Source: Polyangiaceae bacterium (lineage in GTDB: Bacteria; Myxococcota_A; Polyangia; Polyangiales; Polyangiaceae). Taken from it: 64,000 nt of DNA. Positions 44,939 to 54,060 of the stretch are shown here, in pieces (within the stretch, counting starts at the first letter, position 1; every line of letters starts with the position of its first letter). A model generated the notes under the pieces. It did no database searches. It had not been told where the DNA came from and saw only the letters and a program-made list of their open reading frames with translations. The translations under genes were made by a program, and so were the position numbers. The DNA lies in the NCBI GenBank assembly GCA_041389725.1, contig JAWKRG010000016.1, positions 62,001 through 126,000 on the forward strand, given 5' to 3'.

Positions 44939-45780
44939 ACACTGGGCGATTCGCGGCTCTGGCCGGCGTGTTGCTCCTGTCTGGCCAAGCCCACGCCCAG
45001 GCCGACACCGCGAAGTGCATCGAGGCTCACTCCCAGTCGCAGAAGCTCCGGGCGGACGGCAAGCTGCGCGCCGCACGCGAGCAGTTGCTGATCTGTGCGC
45101 AGTCGAGCTGCCCCCAGATCGCGCGGAACGATTGCACTGGCTGGTTGGGGGAGGTCGAAAAAGAGGTTCCATCGATCGTATTTCGGGCGCGCACCGGCGA
45201 CGGCAACGATGCGGTCGAGGTGCGAGTGCTGATGGATGGCGAGGAACTCGCGAAGCGTCTCGATGGACGCGCCGTGTCCGTCGAACCGGGCCCGCATCAG
45301 TTTCGCTTCGAGCTCGCGGGCCATCCCGCCGTGGAGCGCCAGCTGGTGATCATCGTCGGCGAGCGCAATCGCGCCATCACCATTGATTTCGAACCCGCGG
45401 GCACGACCCCGCAACCAGAACCGAAGCCCGACACGCAGCCCGAACCCGAGACCGCGACCGGGGGTGGCATTCCCACGGCTACCTGGATCTTTGGCGGGAT
45501 CGGAGTCGCGGGGCTGGCAGGGTTCACCTACTTCAGTCTGAAAGGTCGCTCCGACGAAGACGATCTGTCGTCGTGCAAGCCCAACTGCACCGACGACGCC
45601 GTTTCGGACGTCGAACGCACGTATTTGTTCGGGGACATCTCCCTGGCGGTTGGCGTGGTCAGCTTGGGAGCGGCGACGTACTTCCTGCTCACCGATGAGC
45701 CAAACAAGAAGCCGAGTACGACGGGGTACCTGGCGCCGACCCTTGGCGGCGCGCAACTCGGGGTCGTGGGCAGCTTCTGA
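44929..45780 (+). CDS. Secreted PEGA-like protein with C-terminal membrane helices
   Basis: 283 residues from GTG 44929, overlapping the kinase gene by 10 nt (a longer frame from 44845 runs deeper into it). Signal peptide ends A-H-A-Q at about residue 24. A helical repeat-like part with four Cys follows (K-L-R-A-A-R-E-Q-L-L-I-C-A-Q-S-S-C, about 45-61), then a PEGA-type beta domain (E-V-R-V-L-M-D-G-E and P-G-P-H-Q-F-R-F-E-L-A-G-H), a Pro/Glu linker and two hydrophobic segments (about 188-203 and 233-252). Same layout as the protein at 34749. Probably sits in the envelope with the kinase's external tail. Confidence 0.78.
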   Translation: MLLNTGRFAALAGVLLLSGQAHAQADTAKCIEAHSQSQKLRADGKLRAAREQLLICAQSSCPQIARNDCTGWLGEVEKEVPSIVFRARTGDGNDAVEVRVLMDGEELAKRLDGRAVSVEPGPHQFRFELAGHPAVERQLVIIVGERNRAITIDFEPAGTTPQPEPKPDTQPEPETATGGGIPTATWIFGGIGVAGLAGFTYFSLKGRSDEDDLSSCKPNCTDDAVSDVERTYLFGDISLAVGVVSLGAATYFLLTDEPNKKPSTTGYLAPTLGGAQLGVVGSF

Positions 45781-45894
45781 GCCAGCGCCGACAACCAAAT
45801 CAGATTCGGAATTGGGCCGTGCACGCCGTGTAGGTGTCTGTGGCATGCATTCGTCGTTGCGACGCAATCCCGCTGGCGGCACAGTGTGCACGCG

Positions 45895-48201
45895 ATGCGG
45901 CGACTGGGAGCTTTCGTAGTCTGTGGTTTGTTGTTGGCCTGCGGTGAGGACGAACCCTTCCTGACGGGTCAACCCTTGGGCGGCAGTGGAGGGGACGCAG
46001 GCGCCGCGGGCAGCGGTGGCTCGACGAGTGCACCCTTCGCGGTGCGCGAGAGTGTCGAACAGCTGCACGTCACCCACACCGAGCCTGGAACGAAGCTCGA
46101 GCTCGTGGACAGCGGTGGCAGCGTGGTGCAGAGCGGAACGACGGACGCGCTTGGTAGTCTTGTCTTTCGTCAAGTCGCGCCGGGGTCGGGCTACGAGGTG
46201 CGCGAGGCGAGTGCACCTGACCAGCGCGTAGACGGGCTGACAGTGATGAGCATCGCGGGCAGCAAGCCGCCGCAGAGCTTCTACGACGAGCAGAAGCTGG
46301 TCGCGGGGGTGAACTACATCACGGTGCGAGACGGCACGACCCTCGCGGCCTACGTCACGCTTCCCGGCCCTCCCGAGAAGGGGCCGTATCCAACCGTGGT
46401 CAACTACTCGGGCTACTCGCCGGCGAAACCGGGTGAGCCGATTGGGGACTTCCAGTCTCTGTGCGGCAACTTGCCGGTGCTGTGCGATGCGCCGAACGAT
46501 CCCAGCGCGCTGATTGCGGCGCTGATGGGATACGCCACCGTCGGCGTCAACATGCGGGGAACGGGCTGCTCCGGCGGCGCCTACGACTTCTTCGAACCAC
46601 TGCAGAAGCTCGATGGCTATGACGTGATCGAGGTGGTTGCCGCCCAGGACTGGGCTCTTCACCACAAGGTGGGCATGACCGGGCTCTCCTATCCGGGGAT
46701 CTCGCAGCTGTTCGTGGCACGGGAGAAGCCGCCGGGTCTCGCAGCGATCACGCCGCTGTCGGTGATCGGGAACACGCTGACGACGCTGGCGCCCGGCGGC
46801 ATCTTGAACGACGGCTTCGCGCTGATCTGGGCGCAGCAAGTGCTCGACAAGGCCAGCGCCTACGCCCAGGGCTGGGAGCAAGCACGCGTCGACGATGGCG
46901 ACGACGTCTGCAAAGAAAACCAACTGCTGCACGAGCAGAAGGTGGACATCATTCAGAAGGCTCGGGACAACCCGTTCTACACGCCTGAGGTCGTCGACCC
47001 GATCAACCCGACGGATTTCGTTGGCGAGATCGAGGTGCCGGTGTTCCTCGCTTGCAGCTTCCAGGACGAGCAAACCGGTCCGTATTTCTTCTCCCTTCTC
47101 GATCGCTTCGACAAGGCGTCTACCCGCAAACTGACGGTCTACAACGGGATCCACCCCGATGGGTTCGCACCGCAGGTGTTGATCGAGTGGTCGGCATTCC
47201 TGGATCTGTACGTGAAACAGGCCGTGCCTTCGGTTCCCACTTCGGTGCGCACACTGAGCCCGCTCCTGTTCAACGAGATCTTCAAGACGCAGATCTCGCT
47301 GCCTGACGATCGCTTCTCGAGCTTCACCAGTCATGCGGACGCGCTGGCGGCCTACGAGGCCGAGCCAGACGTGAAGGTGATCTTCGAGAACGGCGCGGGC
47401 ACGCCCGTCGGGGCGCCGATCGGTACCTTCGAACACTCCCTGGCAGCCTGGCCGCCTCCGACCACCGCGGTTCGCTACTATTTGCAGCCAGACGGAAGCT
47501 TGGCGCTTGCGGCGCCCACGGACGCCTTTGCCGCCAGTACCTTCGAGCTGGATCCGGAAGCGGGACAGCGGGGCATCTTGGCACCTGGCGGCCAACTCTG
47601 GGATCCCTTGCCGAACTACGCCTGGCCGGAACTCGCGGCTGGCAAGGCCGTGGTGTTCGACTCGGCCGCGCTGACCGAGGACCAGGTCATGCTCGGCTCC
47701 GCGAGCGTGGATTTGCATTTGCGGGCGGATGTCGACGACGCGGACCTCGAGGTGAACTTGAGCGAGATCCGCGAAGACGGACAGGAGATGTACGTGCAGA
47801 GCGGCTGGTTGCGCGCCAGTCATCGCAAGCTTGCTGCCGCGTCCACGGAGCTATGGCCGGAGCACTCCTACGCGAAGACCGACAACGTTGCCTTGGTTCC
47901 CGGGCAGTGGGAGTCCGTGCGGGTCGGGATCCCTGCCTTTGCCCACGTGTTCCGTAAGGGATCGAAGATCCGCATTTCCGTGGACACCCCGGGGGACAGC
48001 CGAGCGGAGTGGCGTTTCGAACTCAAAGCGTTTGCAGGTGGGGCCCATTACGACATCGGTCACGACGCGGCCCGGCCCTCGAGCATCGTCCTGCCCGTCG
48101 TGAACATTCCCGTGACCACGCCGCAGCCGGCGTGTCCGTCCTTGCGCGGGCAGCCCTGTCGGCCCTATGTCAGCTACAGCAACGTCCCGGCCACGCCCTG
48201 A
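45895..48201 (+). CDS. CocE/NonD-family serine hydrolase, lipoprotein
   Basis: 768 residues from ATG 45895 (GTG 45886 is three codons earlier). Lipobox L-L-L-A-C at about residue 16, then a Gly/Ala/Ser linker. A beta-rich N-terminal domain (about 45-130) precedes an alpha/beta hydrolase: V-N-M-R-G-T-G-C-S-G-G, then nucleophile Ser265 in G-L-S-Y-P-G; Asp in F-L-A-C-S-F-Q-D-E-Q and His in Y-N-G-I-H-P-D-G complete the triad. The C-terminal half (about 470-760) is a jelly-roll as in X-Pro dipeptidyl peptidases and cocaine esterase. Probably a surface peptidase or esterase, with unknown substrate. Confidence 0.85.
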   Translation: MRRLGAFVVCGLLLACGEDEPFLTGQPLGGSGGDAGAAGSGGSTSAPFAVRESVEQLHVTHTEPGTKLELVDSGGSVVQSGTTDALGSLVFRQVAPGSGYEVREASAPDQRVDGLTVMSIAGSKPPQSFYDEQKLVAGVNYITVRDGTTLAAYVTLPGPPEKGPYPTVVNYSGYSPAKPGEPIGDFQSLCGNLPVLCDAPNDPSALIAALMGYATVGVNMRGTGCSGGAYDFFEPLQKLDGYDVIEVVAAQDWALHHKVGMTGLSYPGISQLFVAREKPPGLAAITPLSVIGNTLTTLAPGGILNDGFALIWAQQVLDKASAYAQGWEQARVDDGDDVCKENQLLHEQKVDIIQKARDNPFYTPEVVDPINPTDFVGEIEVPVFLACSFQDEQTGPYFFSLLDRFDKASTRKLTVYNGIHPDGFAPQVLIEWSAFLDLYVKQAVPSVPTSVRTLSPLLFNEIFKTQISLPDDRFSSFTSHADALAAYEAEPDVKVIFENGAGTPVGAPIGTFEHSLAAWPPPTTAVRYYLQPDGSLALAAPTDAFAASTFELDPEAGQRGILAPGGQLWDPLPNYAWPELAAGKAVVFDSAALTEDQVMLGSASVDLHLRADVDDADLEVNLSEIREDGQEMYVQSGWLRASHRKLAAASTELWPEHSYAKTDNVALVPGQWESVRVGIPAFAHVFRKGSKIRISVDTPGDSRAEWRFELKAFAGGAHYDIGHDAARPSSIVLPVVNIPVTTPQPACPSLRGQPCRPYVSYSNVPATP

Positions 48202-48226
48202 GGCGCGGCGTGCTAGCTAGGTCCCC

Positions 48227-48916
48227 ATGGCAAGCTTGTTTCTGAAGCAACTCCTGGTGGGGCGTGACCTGGCCCAAGGCGACGCGGTCGCCGAAGGCAT
48301 GCAGAACTTCGTGTACCTGGTGGGGGATGCGGACACCCGACAGTGCTTGGTGATCGACCCCGCCTGGGACGTGGCCGGACTGGTGCAACTGGTGCGTGAA
48401 CAGGAGTTCGAGTTGGTCGGCGCCCTGGCCACTCACTATCACCCCGACCACATTGGGGGCTCGATGTTCGGCTTCAGCGTGCAGGGGCTCGCCCGGCTGC
48501 TCGAACTCGCGCCTTGTCCAGTGCACGCTCACCGGTTGGAAGCGGACGGCATCGTCAAGGTCACCGGACTCTCCAAAAACGATATCGTGCCTCACGATTC
48601 CGGCGACACCATCCAAGTGGGCGACGTCGAGGTGAAGCTCTTGCACACGCCTGGCCATACGCCGGGCTCCTCGTGCTTTCGCGTGAAGGACGCGCTGCTC
48701 GCGGGCGACACGCTGTTTCTCCAGGGTTGCGGACGCGTGGACTTGCCCGGCGGAGATCCCGAGGAAATGCGTCGCACCTTGACGCAGCGCCTCGCGCCCC
48801 TCGCGGACGAGATCGTGCTCTACCCGGGACACGCCTACGGAGGCGAAAGCGCTCCCCTCGGCGACGTACGTCGATTCAACCCCTACTTCCCGCCGCCCGC
48901 GCCAAGCAGCGACTGA
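48227..48916 (+). CDS. MBL-fold metal-dependent hydrolase
   Basis: 229 residues. Metal site of the metallo-beta-lactamase fold: T-H-Y-H-P-D-H-I-G-G (68-77), H-T-P-G-H-T-P-G-S (about 141-149), A-G-D-T-L-F (about 162) and Y-P-G-H-A-Y (about 202). The overall length and G-D-T-L-F-L-Q-G-C-G-R pattern resemble glyoxalase II-like YcbL and persulfide dioxygenase-like proteins. The exact substrate is open: glutathione thioesters or persulfide are candidates. Cytoplasmic. It follows the CocE gene by 25 bp. Confidence 0.88.
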   Translation: MASLFLKQLLVGRDLAQGDAVAEGMQNFVYLVGDADTRQCLVIDPAWDVAGLVQLVREQEFELVGALATHYHPDHIGGSMFGFSVQGLARLLELAPCPVHAHRLEADGIVKVTGLSKNDIVPHDSGDTIQVGDVEVKLLHTPGHTPGSSCFRVKDALLAGDTLFLQGCGRVDLPGGDPEEMRRTLTQRLAPLADEIVLYPGHAYGGESAPLGDVRRFNPYFPPPAPSSD

Positions 48917-48928
48917 GGTCGCCGTGGC

Positions 48929-49387
48929 ATGAGCGTTCCGAGCACGTTCTGCCGCGCCGCGATCACGTGCTGCGCGTTGGGCCTCTCCGTGAGTTGCGCG
49001 ACAAAAGCGGCGGCGCCGGTGCGTGATGTCGTCGTCCCCGGCGCCTCCGGCTCAGCGCATGAACCAGGGGAGAATGACGACTCGGCCGTCGAAGCACCGG
49101 TCAGGCCGCAAGAGTCCAAAGCGACGGACTGCGAGCGCAAGCTAGGTCAGTGGGTGGATCGGATAGGAGATCGTGATCGCGTCGTTCGGCCCACGGAGGT
49201 ATGCCACGCACCCTGTCGTAAGAGCGTGCGCCTCGAAGTCCATTCCCCGCCGCTCGCTGACTTGCCGGCAGGGTTGTCGCGCGCGCAGCAAGAGGCGACG
49301 GCCCTCGGTATCGAAATCACCGAGTGGGAGCCCCAGGAAGACGGTAGCATTCGTTTCGGGGTGGTGTGCTTCGACCAGGAACAGTGA
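48929..49387 (+). CDS. Putative lipoprotein, unknown function
   Basis: 152 residues. Signal peptide with L-S-V-S-C (anchor Cys near 23), a short Ala/Pro/Gly/acidic linker (about 27-55), then a compact domain with three Cys (D-C-E-R-K-L, C-H-A-P-C-R-K and one near the end). The C-H-A-P-C pair could form a disulfide. The end is beta-like (G-S-I-R-F-G-V-V-C-F-D). No family recognised. It starts 12 bp after the MBL gene. Confidence 0.62.
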   Translation: MSVPSTFCRAAITCCALGLSVSCATKAAAPVRDVVVPGASGSAHEPGENDDSAVEAPVRPQESKATDCERKLGQWVDRIGDRDRVVRPTEVCHAPCRKSVRLEVHSPPLADLPAGLSRAQQEATALGIEITEWEPQEDGSIRFGVVCFDQEQ

Positions 49388-49444
49388 AGCTACCAGCTGG
49401 CGGAGGCCTGCGCTCACCTGCGGAACCGGGCACTGCCCGGGCTC

Positions 49445-50341
49445 TCAGAATCGTGTGTGGGTGACGTCGAGGTGGGGACTCGACGGGAACGAAAGCCGCC
49501 GCACGTTCTTCGCCACGCAGGCGGCTACACGACTGCTGCCTGGACGCGTGGTCACGGTGACGCCCACCGCGCGCCCACCGGTGATCGCCGCGCAGATCTG
49601 CACACTCATGCTGTCGGCAACGCCGCAGCCCGCTAGCACGCCCGGGCCATTGAGCACGCGTGAGAGCGCCTCCCGCGGCAAGTCGGGAGCGCGCTTGGCG
49701 CCGATCACGATCTGCTCGCTGTGAGACGCCTGCGCCGCTTCGCAACTCATGCCACCACTGGCACTCACCGCGGGCCCGTCGACTGGTGGCGCTGGCTCAC
49801 GCGCTGGCGGCTCCACCTTGGCTCGAGGCGGCGCGTCATGGGAGCGCGGCGCAGGCTCCGCGGGCGATCGATCGATCGGTGGTGTCTCGGCGCTGCGGGG
49901 CCGTAGCGCGAGCCCTGGCGTCGCAGCAGGCGGGGCCGGCTCGGCCGCGGGCTGCGGCGGATGCTCTTCGGTGAGCGACGCCTCGTCGTCCCAGTCCGAT
50001 GCCATCACGTCGAGAGTCTTGGGCGCAGGAAACGCCGCCTCGAGCGCGACGGCCGGGGGCGGCGCAGGGGCAGCAGCGGGCTGCACCGGCGGCGGGGTCA
50101 CCGGGCGCGGCGGTGGTCGGGTGGCGGCCATGGCGGGCGTGGGACGAAGTACTTGGTCGAGCCAACGCTCCACGGGTATCCGATCTGTTCCGAGCGCCCA
50201 CGTACCGCTCGCAAGCGCGCAATAGCCGAGGACGCCAAACACCGACGTGGCGCGACGGCGCGGTCGCTGGGGAGTCGGATCCAGGGATTCCGGCGGCAAG
50301 CGCACGCGTTTCTTGTAGGCGAGGGGTCGCGCCACCTGCAC
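49445..50341 (-). CDS. TonB-like membrane protein with Pro-rich linker (AgmX-type end)
   Basis: 298 residues. A basic N-terminus, one membrane helix (about 34-50, S-V-F-G-V-L-G-Y-C-A-L-A-S-G), then a long Ala/Pro-rich linker (about 68-195) that could span the periplasm. The final part (about 200-298) has two Cys near C-G-V-A-D-S and the sequence G-R-A-V-G-V-T-V-T-T-R-P-G-S-S-R-V-A-A-C-V-A-K-N-V-R-R-L-S-F-P, the layout of TonB/AgmX C-terminal domains of myxobacteria, which serve gliding or outer-membrane energy transfer. No ExbB/ExbD pair is nearby. Family call is by pattern. Confidence 0.65.
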   Translation of the reverse strand: MQVARPLAYKKRVRLPPESLDPTPQRPRRRATSVFGVLGYCALASGTWALGTDRIPVERWLDQVLRPTPAMAATRPPPRPVTPPPVQPAAAPAPPPAVALEAAFPAPKTLDVMASDWDDEASLTEEHPPQPAAEPAPPAATPGLALRPRSAETPPIDRSPAEPAPRSHDAPPRAKVEPPAREPAPPVDGPAVSASGGMSCEAAQASHSEQIVIGAKRAPDLPREALSRVLNGPGVLAGCGVADSMSVQICAAITGGRAVGVTVTTRPGSSRVAACVAKNVRRLSFPSSPHLDVTHTRF

Positions 50342-50429
50342 GGGCTACCGTCTCCGTCGGCGCGCGTAAAGAAGACCGCGGATTTCTCGCCATGAATCGC
50401 GGGATCGCCGTCCTACGCCGAGCTCGGCC

Positions 50430-51896
50430 TCAGGGCCGGCACCTCATGTTCCCCTTGGCGTCGAAGTAGGCTTTCCCCGCTGGGCACCCCGCCGCGGGTT
50501 GCGGGGTCGGTCGCGCGCGCGGGGCCACCCAGGGTTTGGGCTTGGGCGTTGAGGTCGGCGCCGCCGATGCAGTCGGCGCCGCCGATACGGTGGGAGTCAC
50601 GCTGGGTTCGGGGGGAGCCGACGGAGCGGCGCCCATGGTGGGCGGAGCGGGAGCAATCATGGGTTCGCTCATGCTCAGTGCGGGCGCTCCGAGGGGAGAT
50701 GGCGCTGCGCTGACGGCTACCGCCGGCTCGGACTTCGTCGAAAGCACCACGATGCCCACGCCCACGGTGAGAGTGACGATGAGCGCGCCCAGCCCAATCA
50801 ACAGCGGGAGAGCGAGTCGACGGGAACTCGGGGCCGGTTCGTTGCGGATCAGGTCTGGCGGCGCCGTCAGGAGTACGCTCGCGGCCGCCGCTGCTCGGCC
50901 ATCGCTGCCCTCCAGGTCGGTCTCGCTCGGATAGATCGGTCGAACGTAAGGCTTGGTAGCGATGGCCGAGTCGTGCCCGACCCGCCCGCCGTGGCGGGGT
51001 TCCCGGGCGAGGGTGGGATCCTCGTCCAGATCCTGCAGTACCGCTTCGGCCGTCGTTGGTAGCAGCACTTCCAACTCCGCTGCCAACTCTCGGGCCGACG
51101 CGATTCGCGCAGCGCGATCTCGCACGATGCAGCGCGCCACCAAGGCGTCCACGCGCGAGTCGGCGTTGGGTTCCAGGGCATGCAACCGTGGCAGCGGTCC
51201 ATGGAGGATGTTGCCGACGACAGCGTAGACGGTGTCGCCACCGAAGGCGGGTGCGCCGCCGATCGCTTCCAACAGCAGCACCCCGATAGACCAGAGATCG
51301 CTCCTGCCGTCCACGTCCGGCGCGCCCACCGCCTGTTCGGGGCTCATGTAGGCTGGGGAACCGATGGCCGCGCCCGTGCTGGTCGCCGTCGCGTTCTGCT
51401 CCGAGGAAAGCTTGCTGACGCCGAAATCGAGCACTTTCACCAGGACGGCACCGTCGGGTTGCCGATGCAGGAAGATGTTTGCGGGCTTGAGGTCGCGATG
51501 AACGATGCCCGCGCCGTGTGCAGCCGTCAGGGCTCGTGCGACCTGAATGCCGATGGCGCACGCGAGATTCACCGGGAGCTGGCGCTTGCGCTCGAGGAGT
51601 TGCTCGAGGGTCTCTCCCCGTAGGAGTTCCATCACTAGAAACGGATCGCCGTCGTCGGTCTGTCCGACGTCGTAGAGTTCGATCACGTTCGGATGCTGCA
51701 AGCGTCCGGCGGCGCGGGCCTCGCGGAACATTCGGGCGCGAAGTTCCTCGCCGTGGAGCGCCGAGTGGTGGATCAACTTGATCGCGAAGGAACGCTCGGT
51801 CAGCTCGTTCACGGCTTCCCACACTGCCCCCATGGCGCCCTCGCCCAAGCGGCGCACGAGGCGGTATTTGCCGGCGATGACGCTCCCGGGCTTCAT
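50430..51896 (-). CDS. Transmembrane Ser/Thr protein kinase with Cys-tipped tail
   Basis: 488 residues from ATG 51896. Kinase domain about 8-275: L-G-E-G-A-M-G-A-V, Lys40, H-R-D-L-K-P-A-N (133-140, Asp135), D-F-G (157-159), M-S-P-E-Q-A-V. The linker is acidic, with a membrane helix near 370-390 (L-L-I-G-L-G-A-L-I-V-T-L-T-V-G), then a Pro/Ala/Ser tail and the end C-P-A-G-K-A-Y-F-D-A-K-G-N-M-R-C-R-P. This Cys-Tyr/Phe-Asp-Ala-Lys-Gly-Cys end resembles that of the kinase at 43394. The tail DNA holds a short repeat of the Ala-Ala-Pro-Thr type. Divergent from another kinase gene 135 bp away. Confidence 0.92.
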   Translation of the reverse strand: MKPGSVIAGKYRLVRRLGEGAMGAVWEAVNELTERSFAIKLIHHSALHGEELRARMFREARAAGRLQHPNVIELYDVGQTDDGDPFLVMELLRGETLEQLLERKRQLPVNLACAIGIQVARALTAAHGAGIVHRDLKPANIFLHRQPDGAVLVKVLDFGVSKLSSEQNATATSTGAAIGSPAYMSPEQAVGAPDVDGRSDLWSIGVLLLEAIGGAPAFGGDTVYAVVGNILHGPLPRLHALEPNADSRVDALVARCIVRDRAARIASARELAAELEVLLPTTAEAVLQDLDEDPTLAREPRHGGRVGHDSAIATKPYVRPIYPSETDLEGSDGRAAAAASVLLTAPPDLIRNEPAPSSRRLALPLLIGLGALIVTLTVGVGIVVLSTKSEPAVAVSAAPSPLGAPALSMSEPMIAPAPPTMGAAPSAPPEPSVTPTVSAAPTASAAPTSTPKPKPWVAPRARPTPQPAAGCPAGKAYFDAKGNMRCRP

Positions 51897-52030
51897 GGCG
51901 GATTCGCAGGCTATCATTGCGCCCGAAGGGCAGCCACCTTCGTGGGCCCGTCGTGGGCGAGTCTCCGCGGTCTGGCGCGAGATCGACCGCGAAGCGCTCG
52001 CCGCCGAGGTCGGATACACTCGGCCGCGTC

Positions 52031-53980
52031 GTGACCCTCGTCGTGGCCGAACAGGACGAGAACCTCAGTGTTCTCACGCAGCATTCCATTGCGTCCTTGC
52101 AGGACGATGCCCGCTACCGGCTCGGGCGCTTGCTGGGTGCGGGGTCGATGGGCTTCGCCTACTACGCCACTCGCGAAACTCGCAGCGGCGAGACGCCGGT
52201 GGTGATCAAGCTGCTACGGCCCGAGTACGTGCTGCAGAGTGGACGAACCGGGGCATTGATCGTGCAGAAGGAAGTGGAGGCGCTGTCACGCTTGAGCGCT
52301 CGCGTTCCGCCGACACCTTTCGTGGTGCAGTTGGTCGACGCCGGCACCGTTGCGCTGCAGATGTCAGGCCGCGAGTTCGATCTGCCCTGGTTGGCTCTGG
52401 AGTACGTGCACGGGGGCGCTGAAGGGACGACCCTGGCCGAACGGGTGGTCTACTGCGTGGAGCATACGGACTACGCCTTCGACCGCGAGCGAGCGGCGCA
52501 TGCTGTCGAGTGCATCGCGCAGGGGATCGACGCAATTCACGAAGTGGGCGTCCTGCATCGCGATCTGACGCCCAACAACGTGCTCTGCTGCGGCGCGGGC
52601 GGCGACGAGATCTTCAAGATCGCCGACTTCGGTCTGGCGCGACCCATCGGTGGGGCGGCGACTTTCGGCGGGATCGTCGTCGGCACCCTCGGCTACGCCC
52701 CTCCAGAGCAGGCTGCGCTGGACGACCGAAGAATTGGCGCCTGGAGCGACGTCTTCACCTTCGCGGTGGACGTGTATTTCCTGCTCACGGGACGCAGCTA
52801 CTTCAAAGCGGGATCCCCGCACGAGATGCTGGGCGCGATCAAGGACGAGGCTCGCAAGACGCTACGCTCGTCGCCGCTGCTGAGCCCCGATCTCGCGCAG
52901 GATACCGAGGCTTGTGAGCAGATCGATCGCGCCTTGGCCCGCGCGACGGCCGTGCGCCCGGAGGAGCGTCCACAAACCGCTGCACTTTTCGCCAGCACGA
53001 TCCTGCCTTGGTTGCGACCCCGCGGACGGCGACTCGTGGTGGAGCGACGGCATCCCAGCGTCGCTCCGAGCGCGGAACCGATCCAATCCGCGTTGACTTG
53101 GACGCTGAGACACCGCGCCACGGGCGATCGTGTGCTGCGCAGTGTTGCCTGGGACGGGGACGGCCGCTGCCTGGCAGCGACCAGCGATGGCCTGGCCTTT
53201 TGGGACGGTGCACAGTGGCGTGAAGCACCCACGGGTGAGCTGTCGAATCCGACCGGGATCCGCTTCGTGCATCGGCGTGCCGCGGGTAGCTTCATCGTGG
53301 GCGGAGACGACGCGACGCTGGCAACCTACACGCCCCGCGGGGTGCGTGACGTGGTGCACGGCCCCAGTGGAACTGAGACCTTCGTCGCGGCGGACGGCGA
53401 TTTCGACGATCTCGCGGTGATTGTCGGAACGAGACCCGACGGTCCGCCGGTGCTCTACACGCTGGTGTCCCGTCGTTGGCTCAAGCCGCTGCCGCTGGAG
53501 AAGGCCGCCTCCATCGCGGGGCTCGCGCGCATCGCGGATGACCGCTGGCTGGTGACCGGCAGACGCCGCGACGGACGAGGTTTCGTGGCAGAAGTCGCGC
53601 CGCTGTCCTGGGATGCAATCGAGCTGGGCGTCCCTCGCGTTCGTGCGGTGGTGGCTTGCGCTGCGCGGACCGAGCTTGGCGTTGGGCTCGTCGCCGGAAG
53701 CGAGGGTCTGGTGGCTCGCGTGATCGAAGGCCGATGCCACCCTGAGATCCTCGCCGACAAGCCGGATCTTTCGGCCGCGACCTTGGACGTGGCAGGTCGC
53801 GCTTGGGTCGCGGCGGCGCGCCGCATTTGGGTGCGGCCCTTCGCCGGGAATGCGCCCTTCGCTCCGGTGTGGGAAGACCAGGAGCTGGAGGCGCCAATCG
53901 TGAGTCTGTTTTCCGACGCAGACCGCGTCGTGGCGATCACGGCAGAGGGAAGTGTGGTGGAAGGGCGTCTGGGCGACTAG
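52031..53980 (+). CDS. Soluble Ser/Thr kinase with C-terminal beta-propeller-like region
   Basis: 649 residues from GTG 52031 (longer frame from 51917 is a rejected extension). Kinase motifs: L-L-G-A-G-S-M-G-F-A, Lys60, H-R-D-L-T-P-N-N (176-183, Asp178), D-F-G (199-201), Y-A-P-P-E-Q (activation end; Pro replaces the common Ser). Unlike the other kinases it has no membrane helix. Residues about 350-645 are six or seven blocks of beta strands ending in phrases such as G-D-G-R-C-L-A-A-T-S-D-G-L-A-F-W-D-G, as in a beta-propeller. Cytoplasmic. It shares a divergent promoter region with the transmembrane kinase at 51896, so the two may be coordinated. Confidence 0.88.
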   Translation: MTLVVAEQDENLSVLTQHSIASLQDDARYRLGRLLGAGSMGFAYYATRETRSGETPVVIKLLRPEYVLQSGRTGALIVQKEVEALSRLSARVPPTPFVVQLVDAGTVALQMSGREFDLPWLALEYVHGGAEGTTLAERVVYCVEHTDYAFDRERAAHAVECIAQGIDAIHEVGVLHRDLTPNNVLCCGAGGDEIFKIADFGLARPIGGAATFGGIVVGTLGYAPPEQAALDDRRIGAWSDVFTFAVDVYFLLTGRSYFKAGSPHEMLGAIKDEARKTLRSSPLLSPDLAQDTEACEQIDRALARATAVRPEERPQTAALFASTILPWLRPRGRRLVVERRHPSVAPSAEPIQSALTWTLRHRATGDRVLRSVAWDGDGRCLAATSDGLAFWDGAQWREAPTGELSNPTGIRFVHRRAAGSFIVGGDDATLATYTPRGVRDVVHGPSGTETFVAADGDFDDLAVIVGTRPDGPPVLYTLVSRRWLKPLPLEKAASIAGLARIADDRWLVTGRRRDGRGFVAEVAPLSWDAIELGVPRVRAVVACAARTELGVGLVAGSEGLVARVIEGRCHPEILADKPDLSAATLDVAGRAWVAAARRIWVRPFAGNAPFAPVWEDQELEAPIVSLFSDADRVVAITAEGSVVEGRLGD

Positions 53981-54060
53981 ACTGCAGTTTCTGTCGAGCC
54001 GCGCCAGCAGGGCCGCGCGGGCGCGCGGACGAAACCGCCATCGTCTCGATGCAGACGCGG

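Noticed and set aside
45841..45865. Possible sigma-54 promoter (TGGCATG...TTGC)
   Set aside because: GG and GC are 15 nt apart instead of 10, so the elements do not fit.
44893..47823. 976-codon open frame on the minus strand
   Set aside because: Antisense shadow of the PEGA and CocE-type genes; GC-rich third positions keep it open. It lacks any domain pattern and the opposite strand has clear lipobox and catalytic motifs.
50536..50934. Gly/Ala-rich plus-strand open frame
   Set aside because: Antisense of the kinase's Pro/Ala tail and membrane segment.
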